DNA of 64,000 nucleotides from Zonotrichia leucophrys gambelii (GCF_028769735.1 NC_088173.1:10065038-10129037), one strand, 5' to 3'. Numbered from the stretch's first letter, positions 12,660 through 26,439 are shown. Numbers and translations: made by a program. The notes: generated from the sequence alone by a model not told the origin.

Positions 12660-15025
12660 ATGGCTACATAAAAGGAAAGCAGCTACATGTAATTAAAATC
12701 AGTCGATTACACTGTGAGCAGAAAATTGCCAGAAATGGGGAAAAAAAGCAAAAAAAAAAAACCACAACAAACACAAGCAATGAAATCTCCTCCTACTGTA
12801 GGAGACTATCTTTTGAGGATTTTTTTTTCTTTAAACCTTTCCCTACCTAGCCATTACCTAAACTAATTTCAAATTTTTTCACATAATTTACCTTGACAGA
12901 TGTCATATTTAAAGACAATAGCCAGCACTTAATGAAATAAGATTTTTATTCACTTATTTAGAAATCTGACTGCAGAGTCTAAAGAAAATGCTAATGACAA
13001 GAGAACGATTTTGTGTTAATCCTTCAAGTGTTATCTTATCCTTGCAATTTATAGACTAGGTTAAATGTATATCTTTCTTCCTAGGGTTTATATGATTCTA
13101 TGGCATCTATTTTGATAAGAAATATAAAAATAGGCATAAGTAATCTCAGCATACAGCACATTTCTAATTCAAAATATTAAAATGACCAAATATAAAAGAC
13201 CGCACCAAATTAATTTTTATTTCCATATAGATTATTAATATATGGAAATATATATAAATGTTTTATTAATATTTTTTTTTCTCTATATTATTCAATATAG
13301 AGAAAACAGATCGACAAGCAGCAACCAAATTTGTTACAGACTCAGGTGAAATATAGGTCAATTTTATGCAAATAGTTTTTCCAGGCATTGAGTACAAACT
13401 ATTAAGCAACACCATTTGATGTCACAACATAATCAGGAATTCCTGCACACTGCTTGACATGGCAGCATTGCTGGTTCTGAGACACACAGATCCCTGCTCC
13501 CCATCCTAGCACCTGGAAACTCTAGGAGAATGGTTCAGCAATCCCAGATGCATTCTGTCTGAAGCTTTAATGAGCAATTTTAATTGGCCAACATAGGACT
13601 CCTTGATTCCATTTAAAATTTAGAATTTAGAAATTCATGCCAGAAATGTTGCAAGAAATTCAAGAAAGAAATTGTCAGAATCAATGCATTATTTGAAAAA
13701 CATTTCACACACACACACAAAAAAATCTTGATGAAATCTAGAAGATAGAGAAACTTAGTATTCTGACCAAGACTCATTCAGAATTTTTCAACCAGTTGAC
13801 TGAACACCAGTCCTACCTTCAAATGCTGTAGAGAATTTCTGCTTAAGGCAACAGTAGAATGTATATTCTCCTTATGAATACTGAATAGTCAGCATTTAAA
13901 GAGAATTTCTAAGTAACTGATATATTTGCATGATACTAATGTCTAAGCCTATTTTGCAGTGATATAGAAAACATTCCTCCTACATGAATCTTTAGTTCAA
14001 TCTAAGTGCATACAGACTAAAAAATTTATATTTTTTCCATTCATTTCTATAAAATGCCATAGGAAATAGTTTTGGCCATAACTTGTATATGATGTCATCT
14101 TGCTGGATTTTTTTAGAAAATGACTAATATTATATGGGTACCAAATATTTTCTCTTATATTTATAATCATTTAATAGCCACATGAATCTGTAGGGTGATA
14201 GTGCAAATTGTTTGCTGTATTCAAAAAACAGGCAAAAAACATAAGGCTCATGTACTCACGACTGAGTCTTTTTTGTATTCATTTGTTCTCCTCTGATCTG
14301 ACCACAACAGCTTTTATTCTACCTAAAATCCAAACCAGATCTTTTTCTGCAATTTTTTTAATATTCCTCTTACTGTTTGATGTAGTAATTGCATCAGCCA
14401 CTAATATAGTCTCCTATATAAAAACACACACACACAACATTATTTCTTTCATGATTTTAACAAGAGTGACTTACCCAGGAATAATGAGGTAAATTGCACT
14501 GGCATTAAAAAGACCTTTTTTTACTGCAGTTACAGTAATGATCTAAACTGCAGAGCTGAAAAAATCCAGACCATCTGTTTCCTGCTAAAGCAAATTTACT
14601 ACCAACACTTGTATCGCACCATCTCTACTAAATTCTTTGATTACCAATCTGGATAACAATAACTTACATCACCACAGGAAAAACACTGTTTTATACCCCA
14701 TTTATATCCCCACTTTACCTATTTGTACTTATGTCATCTGAGTAACTATCATAAAACCTCTATAACAGATGGGTTAAATGCAAATTTGGCTTCTAGTGGT
14801 GGATTACACTTTCTATATGCTGGTCAGGGTGACTAGCACTTACTGCTGGATTTACTTGTCATTCAAATAACACTGCAGTTTGAGTTTCATTTTTGGGATT
14901 ATAGACAGACAAACCTACAAGGAAAATTTTTACTGAGTCATGTTTTTGTAACAATACTAACTAGAAATGTGAAATGCAATTTGATTTTCCAAATCTAATT
15001 GGAAAAGAAATCTATGTTCTCACTC
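12660..15025. other. intron stretch with A/C-rich run and TA-rich hairpins
   Basis: An A/C-rich run lies at about 12739-12775. A TA-rich area around 13223-13306 contains the hairpin listed below. Short CA runs occur at about 13709 and 14424. Nothing coding was recognised. Confidence 0.5.
13277..13306. repeat. perfect 12-bp stem hairpin
   Basis: TTTTCTCTATAT (13277-13288) is complementary to ATATAGAGAAAA (13295-13306) around a 6-nt TATTCA loop. It lies beside another imperfect palindrome (ccatata...tatatgg, about 13225-13247). AT-rich composition makes such stems fairly likely by chance. Confidence 0.65.
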
Positions 15026-15029
15026 TCTT

Positions 15030-15130
15030 GTGATGGGCAGGGACATCTTCCACTATGACAGGTTGTTCAAAGCCCCATCCAACCTGGTCTTTAAGGTCCC
15101 TTCCAACTCAAACTGTTCTCAGATTCTACT
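15030..15130. mobile_element. short CR1-derived patch, possibly two pieces in opposite orientation
   Basis: The first part (ggcagggacatcttccacta ... 'caaagccccatccaacctgg') is CR1 in antisense. Directly after it, 'aaggtcccttccaactcaaa' reads as the CR1 3' end in sense, followed by 'ctcagattctac', which resembles the terminal ATTCTATG repeats. The join of antisense and sense pieces within 100 bases suggests rearrangement or two nested fragments. Confidence 0.6.
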
Positions 15131-18100
15131 ATGAATATATTATAAATATATTGTGTTAAACTAATTTGTAGCCAACACTATTTAATATTCCAACCACAGA
15201 ATAAAGAGGCAATTTAGCAAATCACACTTGATTAAAGCAATTGTTTCTAAAATCAAATGAATAGTTCTGTAGATGGAAGTGAAAGTAGATGATGTAACTT
15301 ATCTTGATTTTAACACAGCTTTTGGATCTTGTTAGCCAAAAAAGTACATAAGAACTGGATTAGTGAACTGTAAAATTAGTGGAAAATTGGCCAAATTATC
15401 ATTAGCATCAGTACATTTAATGGGAAACTCAAGAGAAGCATCACTGATAAGCAATCTTATACAACTACGCAGCATATCTGCAGGGCATTAAAATCAATCA
15501 ATCAATCCCAAACTTTTTGTCTAGTAGCCATTATACTGAGAATCTGAAAATCTAATCTGCTGCTATTTTTCACATATACAGAATGATGTGTCAATAATAA
15601 ACTGGTCTGAACACTGTAAGGAGATTCTGCACTTGCTCTTCCATTAGATCTAGATTGTGCTAATGTGCTTTTAGAGTTGTGCAGGGAGACTATTAATTTG
15701 GACAATATAATCAAGCCTTCTATGTTAGTAGTTTAAATCTGTATAATTAAGTGTGTGAAGTCTATATATAGTAGTGGCATATGTATATAAAATAGTGACA
15801 TATACTTCTGAAAGGAAAATACAAATGAAAATTGTCATTGACCAAAAAAACCCTCTTTTTTAAATGTACAGCATATAAAAACAATACTTGGATTGTGAAA
15901 GGATGATAGTGGCCACCTTGCCTAGTTGGATTTTACATCCTGCTAGAGTTTGATTAATATTCTTGAGCACTCTGCGAATACTCACAAAAATTAATCAATA
16001 TATCATCAAGGATGTTGACAGAGGAAGTCTGCAAAGAGCTCAGAGAGAGGTTCATAAACTTGAAAAATTTCAGTGGTCTGCAAGTGACAGCAAACACTTC
16101 CTAGTTTTTGAACGTAATCCTTTCATAAAAGGGTTTAAATGAAAGCAGAGAGAGGGTCAGCCACAGTAAAGAAAAATAATTGTACCAAATACACATCATA
16201 ATCACTTAGCAAATAACACTTAATATTTTTGAATCACTTACTGTCCAGGCACTGCATAGCACTCTAATTGGAAATTCTTCCCATTTAAATAAGACGTCAA
16301 TTTTTAGGGACTTTAGTTGTACAGGTTTCGACGCATCAAGATAAATATTTCTAAGTGGATATGAACACGGTCTGTCAAGCTGTGAAAAAGCACTGATAAT
16401 AGCAAATATTTCTGTTTCAAAAAGAACGATCACACAGCATTGCCAAAGAAAGGGTGGTACTACTTCTCTGTGAGACACTTAATGTTTTACTGCGCCTGGT
16501 GCATTACTATTTATGACAGTTTAATTGGAAGCAATTCTCTAACATTACTGGGTAATTGCTGCATAAATTGCATATGCTGAAAAACTTACAGCAAAATCAG
16601 TAAAAAAAAGAAACTCTCAAATCTAAGGGCATCTTCTTTCCTTATATTAAGTTATTAAAAAATTTTAGGATCAACTAATTTCATCCTTTTAACTGTTTAC
16701 TGAAACAAAGTTGACATTTGACATAATAGAACTTCTATTAAAACATTTAGGTTGAAGTCCCCTCTTTAACCTAATCCCTTGATCTTCCAACATCACTTAA
16801 ATTTAGAACTTGGTTATAGTACTGAATTCTAATATTATAAAAGCAAAAAATTTTGATGGAAGATATTGAAGTAAATTACAGATATCACAGGAAGTTTTAG
16901 GATCTGTTCATTTATTCAGTGTAGATTTTTGTAGAGCTTACAGAAAGCATAAGAGCACAGTTCCATAAGTCTACATTGGAGCACTCAAATAAATACATTC
17001 TATTACAACCATGTATAAAAACACCCCACTATTCTGTTAATCAATATTATAAATGTCTGTGGGGAAAAATTTCCTTTGCCACAGGGAAATGCAATGTTTA
17101 ATCAAAATAAATGATGCAAATGAATTTCAGCCAGAAATAAATTTCAGCCAATGCTATAGCACTGAATTATTTTTACCTTCTGAAGAAATTTCCTGATAGT
17201 GTAGTGTCTCTATCAATCACTGACCAAAAAAATGCATATTCCATTACTTTGCACAGAAAACATTTCTTATACTGCTGAACTTGTACAGACTTTTAAATAC
17301 AATAATGATCTTTTATACAAAATTACAGATCCCACTTCAGAGATTCCATTTCAGGGTAGTGTCAAAGCACATTAAAAAGCAACACCAATGAAGAGACAGA
17401 GATCCACCCCATTTGCTCCCTCTGCACTCTCAGAATCCACTGCTGTTCATAGGGATACAGAGCAGCCCTAATCTCTTCATAAAGGGTTAATCTCAAGTGC
17501 ATCAAGTGATAAAGCAGAATGAAAAGGCTTCCTCATTCTAAATCCCATGAAAGTAACTACTGCTCCTTCTGAAGCAGAACTGGTATCCCAAAATAGTTTT
17601 CAGAGTTGCAAATTGTTCTAACTTCACAAAATAACCTGGAAAAAACCCCCAAAACTACAGTGTAGTAAAATGGCAGCTTTGAAACCTTAATCCTAGGAGA
17701 GAACAGTAAGCTATTGTTTTTTTTGTCTTTGCTGTAAGGCTTCTATTAAGTTTGCAATATCTTGAAACAACTTTGAAAATATACATCCAGTAAAGAAAGA
17801 CATAAATTGCCCACCATAGTGACTGCAATTGCCCCTGACTGTATTTTTAGTGTGATAGCCATGGACGAACCCTGTCATCTATCCACAATTCTGTATTTTT
17901 CACTTGAATCAGGGAGCACAGAGTACATATCAAGGTCTCTGTCAGACTCTACCAAATCAAATGGCAGAGAGTGCAAGAGGAATGCATGAGATCTGGGAGA
18001 CATTTGTAGTAGCAGCCAGCCTGGGCAACAGTGGCTGCTTGCAGCACTGGTTGACACTGGCTCAAGATGTAGTCTCACAAAGTGAAACTTGCAGCAGTAG

Positions 18101-18892
18101 TTGCTGTTCTACTTCTATTTTTTTCTCTCAGACCTCTACCATTGGGAAAATGAACTGAGAAGAGTTTTAAAAATAATTAAAATTATACACATACAAAAAA
18201 ATGAAAATATTCAAATTTCCTGATATTTTCATACTCTTCCTGACTCTGCTCCCAAATGCCCAAATGCAAAAAGATCAAAACAAATTAAAACAACACCCAG
18301 CAAACAGTAAAACAAGGAATAAAGTATTAACAACAGAACACAGCTAGTCTGCTGTGTTGAAAGAACAGGAATGTGTAGGAGAAAGAAGAGATTATTGGAA
18401 AAGGGCTGCTTGAAAAATATTTCCTGTCCTGGCACCGGGGTACATTGCAGAAGCTACATGGCTCTTTTTAAGAGAATCAAGAGAACAGAGATTTACAAAT
18501 GCCTAAGAAGTTATGACTCCACCAGTGCCAGACTGCAGTCCTGAGAGAAGAGAGACCTGATAAAACAGCCCATGGCAGCAGAAAGGCATTCCTGACTCTG
18601 TCCCCATCCCAACTGCAGGTGCTATCCAGACACCACGACGAGCACAATGGACTCATTACAGTGGTCAAGAAAATATGAGAGAAGAGATGAAGTGGTTGAT
18701 TTTTTTTACAAAACTGTGTTCATATATCCAAGCAAACAATTCAGGAGTAAATAATTGTGGTTAGCACAGTCTCTTCAACTATATGCCAGTCCAAACACCT
18801 TTAAGTGTGGATATGCCTTTACGGCAAACAGAAAAAGTATTTTAAATTTGCCTGTAGTTGGTTACTGTGAAAGAAAATGTGGCATGAGTTTG

Positions 18893-18950
18893 AAGATATA
18901 TTTGGGGTGCCTACAGCTATTAAGATATATTTTGAGTGCCTACAGCTATT
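18893..18950 (+). repeat. 29-bp tandem duplication (two copies)
   Basis: Copies at 18893-18921 and 18922-18950 both begin aagatatattt and end gtgcctacagctatt. They differ at two or three positions in the middle (tggggt versus ttgagt), so the duplication is not very recent. Confidence 0.9.
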
Positions 18951-20570
18951 AGCAGCTCATGAACTGATCCACAGCCACTACCAGAACAGACTATATATCG
19001 ACAACTCACAAAGCATCAAGTAAAAATTGCAAGCAATGCTACATCAAGAATATCTCATTGAAAAAAAAGTATAAAAATCAGAGATAATTTCAAATATGAG
19101 GATGCACTCTAGTAAGTCTCTCTGTTGATGAAACATAATAAAATAATGACAAATTATCAGAAAGAAAATTTTGAAATTGAATTATATGTTCCATTGATGT
19201 AATCCCAAGAAGTACACCCCAATCACTCAATACATTTTTTGTCATTATTCAGGTAACTGCAGAATTTTCAAGTGATAAAGTTTCAAAAGAAAATACTAGT
19301 TTTTAAGATTACTACAAAATATATTAGAAATGTGCTGACTTCTAATTTTGAAAGATTTCTTCAGAAGTACTGGAATGCATGATCAAACACTATAAAGCTG
19401 CTATATTACCTCCTTTGAATTTTGTCTCCTACATCCCATAATTGAAGTTTCAGTGCCAGACTCCTGGTTAGTTCTTAAAAATGGTGCAAAGTTTATTTCT
19501 GTTTCAGTGGGAAACAAGAAAAGTTTATAAAATTGCAAAATATTTTCCTCCAGTTTTCTTCACTTACTGAAATTTCTTTATTTCTCTAGATATTTTCAGT
19601 ATTTCAAAGGAAGTTTCATATTGTATTTCACATGTATTTTCCCCGCTTGTAATCACTTCAGTACACTGATTCTATGACTACACAGAAAACAGTTTCCATA
19701 GCAGCAGAGATGTGCCCATGACTTGAAGTTTCTATTCAATAATGTAATTTAATGGATTTTTATTCTTGCATTCCTTGCTGACCCCTTACAAATGCTCTCC
19801 TAGTCTTCTAACAACCTCAACTTTCCATTCTTTTACTGTAAACTCATTACTATTTGTTTTTTTTTTCTTTAAAGTTAATGCCTGCTCAATGAAGTTGCAG
19901 AGTCTTGGCCCTGAGGCATACAAAAGTACATGTGAAGTTACTGTACAATGTGAAAAAAATGCACACAAATTGAAAAATATAAAATGAACAATTAATTTTA
20001 TTGAATTACTTTTAATATAATAAGTCTGGGAATTAAACAACTTTCATTTATGTGATGCAACATATGGCCAAGTTTTTTCATCTAGTGAGATAGAGTAGCA
20101 ATGGCACAGGGGAACTTCTGTGACCGACATGATGTGAAATCCAAATAAAAAGCATAAAACTATTCTTATAAAATTCATGCTGCTTTTTACAAATTTGATT
20201 TTTCCTGGATGTTATTGTAAATAATCCCCAGAGCACAACTGCTTGGTTGTAACCTGGCAAGAATCAGGTCCACAACAAGACAACACACAACAATTGTCTC
20301 ATTTTCAATGTCCTCAAATCCCAGACATAACCATTTGGGCAAAAAAAAAATTTAAAAAAAAACCATCTTGTGTAACATGCTTAATATGCATCAATTTCCC
20401 CATAACTAGAAAGGATTTTTCGTCACCATGCTCATGCATTCCCATAAAGTATTAATGAAGTACACAGTCAAAAGTGCCAAACTACTTCCATTAACAAGAT
20501 GTTCTCTCTGTCATGCTGGAAATTTCACAAGAAAAAAGCAATAGTCCTTTCTTGAGGATGCATACAGTTC

Positions 20571-20603
20571 TTATTTCAATCATTGTGAAGGCTATTGAAA
20601 TAA
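20571..20603. repeat. inverted repeat, 10-bp arms
   Basis: TTATTTCAAT (20571-20580) and ATTGAAATAA (20594-20603) are exact complements with a 13-nt spacer. This is within what chance allows in AT-rich DNA of this length. Confidence 0.5.
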
Positions 20604-22277
20604 ATATTGCAAATTTTGAGAATGTAGTTTTTTACCTTTTCTAGCAAATACTCAATGTATAGCCAAAACAGTAATACTGCATCACAATTTTAAAAATAAT
20701 TACCATAAACCAGATCATCAGGCATGAAGTTAGCCATCTATGATAAAAAATTAATACCAAACAGCAGTTAGCTTTTTGTGGCGCTTCATTATATTTACTG
20801 CCTTGGATTGAATACAAAATAGTAACATTATTGTTGTTCTGGGTGAATCCTTTTTATTACCTAATTAGCGTTTTTATTTAAAAATCTGTTTGTGTAAACA
20901 AATAAACCTCTCAAACAATTAATGTTTGCCACCACATCCAGGTTTTTAACCTTCCTGGGACAGTGAGGCTGACTGAATCCTTTGCAAAAGGTAACAGTCA
21001 TTTCCTACATGCTGATGTTCCCAGTCCAGAATGAATTTTTCCACTGGTTTCCACTCATGTCCGGCATTCTTGTAGCTTGTTTCAAGAAAATCAATCATGA
21101 AATCTCTATCTGATCTATTCAGATTGCAACAATCTATTATTATATTTATCTTTTTTTTATTACATTTCACTCCTATTGAAAACACATTCAGAAGACATTG
21201 ACTCAGATGGGATGTACTTTCAGCTGATTATTTCTCAAAGGATTAAAAAGACTCCTATTGCTTAGTCTGAGCAGCTCAGTTTGTACATGTTTGTTACACA
21301 TCATACATGTGAAATTACATCTGAAGCTGTGATACTCCACACTCTAGTGTAATTCGCCTGCATTTTCTCATAATCTCCCATAATTCTTAATTGAAGTGAC
21401 ACTGAAATTATCTACTGACTATTCTGTAGCAAAAGTGCCTGAAAGAAACTAGCTAGAGACAATGTCTCTGTTAACAGCTAGATTCTAAACACTGGGTTTG
21501 GTTAAATAACAGTATTTAAATGTTAAAAATCAGCATGTAGATTCTTGGAACAGGGAGAACAGTTATTTAAATTTTAAATGAAAATTGGATCTTTATTTGG
21601 ATGTATTATCATTTTTCCTATAAGATTAAAAAATATACTATATCAAGTAATAAATATAATTCTAGCTAATAGTTTAGTTCTACACATCCTTTCCTAAACT
21701 GTGAATTACAAGTTGCTTTGTTGAAATAAATTTTCAGTGTGAGAACAACTTTCAATAATAGTTTCTACCCTTCAAATGAAGAGAATAAAAATAGATCAGG
21801 AATCAATTATGCCAGATTATATAACACAACTTTAACAGCTGCAAAATTCTACAACAAATAGCATTTCAGGCACTCTCTGCTGAGCCTTAGATTTTATTTC
21901 ACCCACGATCATCAGATATTTGCTGAAAAGCAAAACACACACCTGATTTGATCTGCCAACCTCCATGCCCACTGTGCCTGTTCACTGAAATTTCAGAGAT
22001 CTTTTGACCTCATACAGAATGTCAAGGGTCAGTTTGCACAAGCAGCATGAAATCAGATGTGCCATATTGTTCAGCAGATGTTCCTTACTTCACACCAGTG
22101 TTTCCCTGGAAAACACAGGGCTGTCAGCATCAATAATGCAATGCTAAACCATCGACTTTTACCTATATTTTGTCTCACCAGTTATACTCCTTAGAGCTTA
22201 TTTAGCTGTCTGTACCCAGCTAATGTGTCTCAGACCAACAACCAGAAAGTGCCAACATAATTTGCATTGAAGAGATG

Positions 22278-22322
22278 CTTTTTCCCCTTTCTCTCTCCTT
22301 CCTTCCTTTTCTTCCTTCCTCT
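22278..22322 (+). repeat. 45-nt uninterrupted pyrimidine tract
   Basis: All bases from 22278 to 22322 are C or T, mainly CTTT, CTCT and CCTT units. It is not a mirror repeat over its whole length, so strong triplex potential is unproven. Confidence 0.85.
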
Positions 22323-23344
22323 ACTCTCATTTTCAAGACTTGGCCTGTATTGCTCTGCCTTAGTATGAGCCTGAAACCACTTCTTCCTAAAGACCTTTCT
22401 CTCCTGGTACTGTAATTTTTACAGTATCATTATAGAGTTTAGAGACAGTTTTATTGTAAGTAATAAATATTTCTTAAAAGAATTCCAGTATCCAGCAATT
22501 GTGTTTATTTAATGTCACTAGCACATCACAAAAGATCATAACCGTTAAAGGCCAAAAGCATTTCTAAATTAATATAAAATTTATAGCCCTCCATTAATTG
22601 AAAAAAGTAATAAAGAGACAACTAATGAGTACCAAGCAGATATTTCAAACACTTTCAGCATACTTAAATATTTCAAGATACATTTAAACCTATAAATCAT
22701 ATATAAATGAATGTGCCATGTACTTCATGCCTCTCTGCTAACACACACATGCTGCATCTGTAGGGCACTGTTAAAACTCACACCTGCATAAATAACACCT
22801 TGCTGGTATTGCTAAATATGCTAGAATTTATCTTCCACTGATGTGAAAGGTAATCATAATTTTTAAGGGTAAATTTATAGTTCCTCTAGCAAATATTTTC
22901 AGAGAAAATAAACCAAGTTCCTCTTTCCTTGAGAGGTAATAAAATATATTCAGGATAGTTCCACATGAATAAATGCCAGAACCACTCTAAGAACCTAGTT
23001 TTAGGTATATTTCAGAGTATATCTCGGTCCTTGTAAAATTTGCATAGTTGTATATTAGACACTAAAAAAAATAAAACAAGGAGTATAATTTTTGTTTTTG
23101 TCTTGATTTTCATGTCTTTTTTTAATCCTTTTTTTTTGTTGTTGTTGCTTCCTCTATCCACAATTTTTCTTTACTCTCATTTCCTTTTCTTCCCTTTCCA
23201 AAGCTATATACTAAAAAAGCTGGTTTCCATAATTAAGTTGCTTACTATCAGAAAACCTTTTCTTAATAAAATGTTTATTTAAAAACAGTCTATTATGAGT
23301 GAGAATGGCAAAATCCAGGAAATTAAAAAAAAAAATAGATACTT

Positions 23345-23536
23345 GTGCCAGTACGCCAGGTGGGGTTTCACAAGATTGGAGTAGACGGGAAGAATCACCT
23401 CCCTCAAACTGCTGGCCTCGTTACTTTTCATGCAGCTCAAGACACAGCTGGCTCTCTGAGCTGCACCCTGATGGGTCATGTCAAGCTTCTCATGCACCAG
23501 AATCCCCACATCCTTCGCAGGACTGCTCTCATTCAA
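23345..23536 (-). mobile_element. CR1 LINE fragment, ORF2 C-terminal region, antisense
   Basis: Translated on the minus strand the piece reads KDVGILVHEKLDM, AAQRASCVLSCMKS, SLREVILPVYSNLVKPHL. These are the CR1 ORF2 blocks that follow the reverse-transcriptase core (KDLGVLVDEKL..., AQKANRILGCIK, SREVILPLYSxLVRPHLEY). The frame is open for about 85 codons but starts and ends abruptly in AT-rich DNA. It has the same strand as SGCZ. It covers the part of ORF2 just before the part found 650 bases away on the other strand (24185-24690). Confidence 0.85.
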
Positions 23537-23539
23537 GTT

Positions 23540-24180
23540 GGTTTTCTAACAACTTCCATTTCGAAGTAATAATTATTAACATTCTCAGCCAGGCAACTGC
23601 AAAGAGTGCTAAAAATTAAACCCTGATTTTCAGTCCTTGTTCAATGATTTATTCAGAAGACTAGAATACTTCTTTGCAATATATCATATCTGCTAGTGCT
23701 GTCACCATTTTAATTTTAGTGATCTAAAAATTATGTATTGTTTTTCATTTTTAAAACTTATTGCTGCCTGTGGCTAATACATCTGTTAGCTAAGAAACCT
23801 CTTTTATATGAAACATAAATGGCTTTTTTTCTTTATTTCAATTTTTCCATCTCATAATTCTTTTTTAATTTCATAATTTTACCATCTTTGATTAGTCTTT
23901 TCTTCTGCCTCCTATTTCTTTTTCCCTTGCCTATACATCCTTTCCTGTACACCTTTAAGCTTTCACTTTGCAGCATGAGAAATTTAAAATATATACAACC
24001 AATTATGAAGTATACTTATATGAATAATTCCACTCACATAAAATTGAGGCAGTTAAAGCATTTTATTTCTTGGAGTTTTTGCCCTCATGCTCATCACTGC
24101 AGTGAGACTACGGTAAAGTAACATGCAAGTAATATCAGTTCTATTCAGATAACCACATGGGGTGATTTGATAACCACAAG
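23540..24180. other. AT-rich spacer between two CR1 pieces
   Basis: T-rich sequence with no recognised repeat or gene. It separates a minus-strand CR1 ORF2 piece from a plus-strand CR1 3' end. Confidence 0.5.
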
Positions 24181-24184
24181 TGAC

Positions 24185-24690
24185 AGTGATGAAGACAATG
24201 GATTGGGGAAAATTAGGAACAGAGTTAGCACTTGGTCCAGAGGAGGGGCACCAAGCTGATCAGAGGGAAGGAACACCTCTCCTAAGAGCAAAAGCTGAGA
24301 GAATTGGGATTGCTCAGCCTGGAAAGGGAAGACTTCAGGATGACCTAAGTGCATCCTTCCAGTGTCTGAAGGGAACTTACAGGAAAGATGGAGAGAAATT
24401 ATTTACAAAAGTGTGTTGTAAAAGAAGAAAGGGAAATGGGTTCAAATTGAAGGAGACTAGATTTAGATTAGACATCAGGGAAAAACTCTTTGCTGTGGGG
24501 GCTGTGAGGCACTGGAACAGGCTGCCCAGAGAAACTGCAAATGCCTCATCCCTGTTCAAGGCCAGGTTGGATGGGGCTTTGAGCACCTGATCTAACTGAA
24601 TGTGCCCCTGCCCATGGCAGTGGGGCTGGAACTAGATGATCGAGGTCCCCTTCCAACCCAAACCATTCTATGATTCTATGATTCATTGAT
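24185..24690 (+). mobile_element. CR1 LINE 3' end with ORF2 C terminus still partly open
   Basis: The plus strand keeps one frame open to the stop after codon 24588. It contains LRAKAERIGIAQPGKGRL, FQCLKGTYRKDGE, NGFKLKETRFRLDIREKLF and AVRHWNRLPRETANASSLFK, ending ARLDGALST, which is the C terminus of CR1 ORF2. After the stop the 3' UTR runs to 'ggtccccttccaacccaaa', and the element ends in two ATTCTATG octamers at 24665-24680, the hallmark CR1 tail. It is 5'-truncated, as most CR1 copies are, and antisense to SGCZ. It is the best-preserved CR1 in the window. Confidence 0.92.
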
Positions 24691-24694
24691 AAAA

Positions 24695-26435
24695 GTGAAA
24701 AAAGGAAACATCGTTTTATATTATATCTTTAACTGAAAATTCATCAAGTTTTTGCTGACTTGTGTACTTTATACTGGCATACAGATTTGTTTTGCTTTCC
24801 CAGGAGATCTAATAAAAACAGGAGAATTTTTGAGCACTCAGTATAAACACATTTTTTGTCAAATAATAAAAAATACTTACTGAAAATATGCAAGGCTTTT
24901 CTGCTTTCACTGTACACTAAATTTAAGTTGGAAAGGTTGTTTTGCCTCTTACACTGAGTGTGTTTAGTTTCTAGGTAATTTTGGAAAATTATCACCTCAG
25001 ATATCAGTAATACTGCCACCATGCCTCTATCCTGCTGTGTGTTGATCAGAGATTATGGCATTTTTCATTTCCTTCATCTGATAGTCAAATAAAAACTGCC
25101 ATTCTATTAAAAATAATTGGAGCTGCACTTTTCTTAAAATATTTTTAGCTTCAAAACTAAATATGGAAAATATTCTACCATTTTTTGATGATCCTCCACT
25201 TTAAAGAGATTAATCATCCACAATCACACGGGCAAAGTTAACTAAAACACTCATTATATGATTTTTCTATAGCTAGATCCTACAGTATCTTCAAATCTGA
25301 ATATGTGGACAAGCTTCTGGCAATCCTTCCTTGCAGATTAACTTTATCAAGGTCGGAGGGCAAGCAACAGACGAATATTAAAATGCAGCCAGCATAAGAA
25401 AGGCTGTCAATGATTCACATGGGTAGTTGTACACACGCGTGTTTCATACACACACACGGGAACACAAGGCATACACCAGAATGGAACAGACCCATAATCA
25501 GCTCTAGGAAGACAGAGCTTAAACATGCTTCTGCTTCTCTAAATTGTTGTCATAAACAGCAATTAAAAAGTAAAAAAATAGTAAATCTAAATGATCTCAG
25601 CTACCCATATAGTGGCTTGTAGATTTTGCAGAGGGACAGAGAGATCTGAGAATAAGCACAGAAAGTAACCTAGGTATATGGATTATACAGATTCTTTTTT
25701 TAGTAATTTGAAGTCAGTTTCATCCATTCTAGTAAACTGAAAAAAATATTTATAAAAGAACATCTATAACATTTTGTTTGACAAATTTATATAAGTGTAA
25801 CACCATGTTGCCTACAGTATAACCTGAAGCCAAGGACAAAAACTGAAGCAACTGATCAATGTTTTCTATTCAAGATATTGCGAAGGAGTTTTTTCAGAAT
25901 TTATACAACCAATATAAACATAGTTATATTTGTAAATGCGAAGGAAAAAACTCTTTGAAGTTCTAACTTAAAAAATATCCTAAATATATTCATAAATTGT
26001 TATTCCAATAGCTTGAACAGTTCATTTTTCCATCTCTTCAGATTGTCTTAAACTGTTTGCAAAATTATATGAAAGCAGACACAGCTTCAAAATAGTTAAC
26101 TAAATCACACTTTCATGACAGAGAGCAATAACTCACAGAGCCAAATCCAGAATTTAGTTTGACAAGAAATCAGTTTAGTTTTGTTTTGTGGTGCTACAAC
26201 ACTGCTACTCGGCCTATCCCTTTATTTTTTCATCTATTTTTGGGAGGAAGTAAAGATTTCAAATAACTTCTAATTTCCTGGGATTAGGACTAAACCACTT
26301 AGTTCTATTGACTTTAATGTGATCCTTAATTTCCTGAATTGACTGCACACTGTGATGCATTGAAATACACAATACAAACCACGGGTTTATCAATATAATG
26401 TATAAACTGAGTATCATGTTCTCAGCCCTGCTTTC
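24695..26435. other. intron stretch without recognised features
   Basis: AT-rich, with a short ACACAC run at about 25427-25456. No repeat family recognised. Confidence 0.5.
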
Positions 26436-26439
26436 AAAA

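Larger units (their letters stand above)
15135..23335. other. intron stretch, mostly unassigned
   Basis: AT-rich. An (AATC)-type run lies at about 15493-15508, the 29-bp dimer at 18893-18950, an A-rich run at about 20341-20360, a 10-bp-arm inverted repeat at 20571-20603 and a pyrimidine tract at 22278-22322. A less AT-rich part around 17990-18120 and 18430-18660 matches nothing I recognise. Confidence 0.5.
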
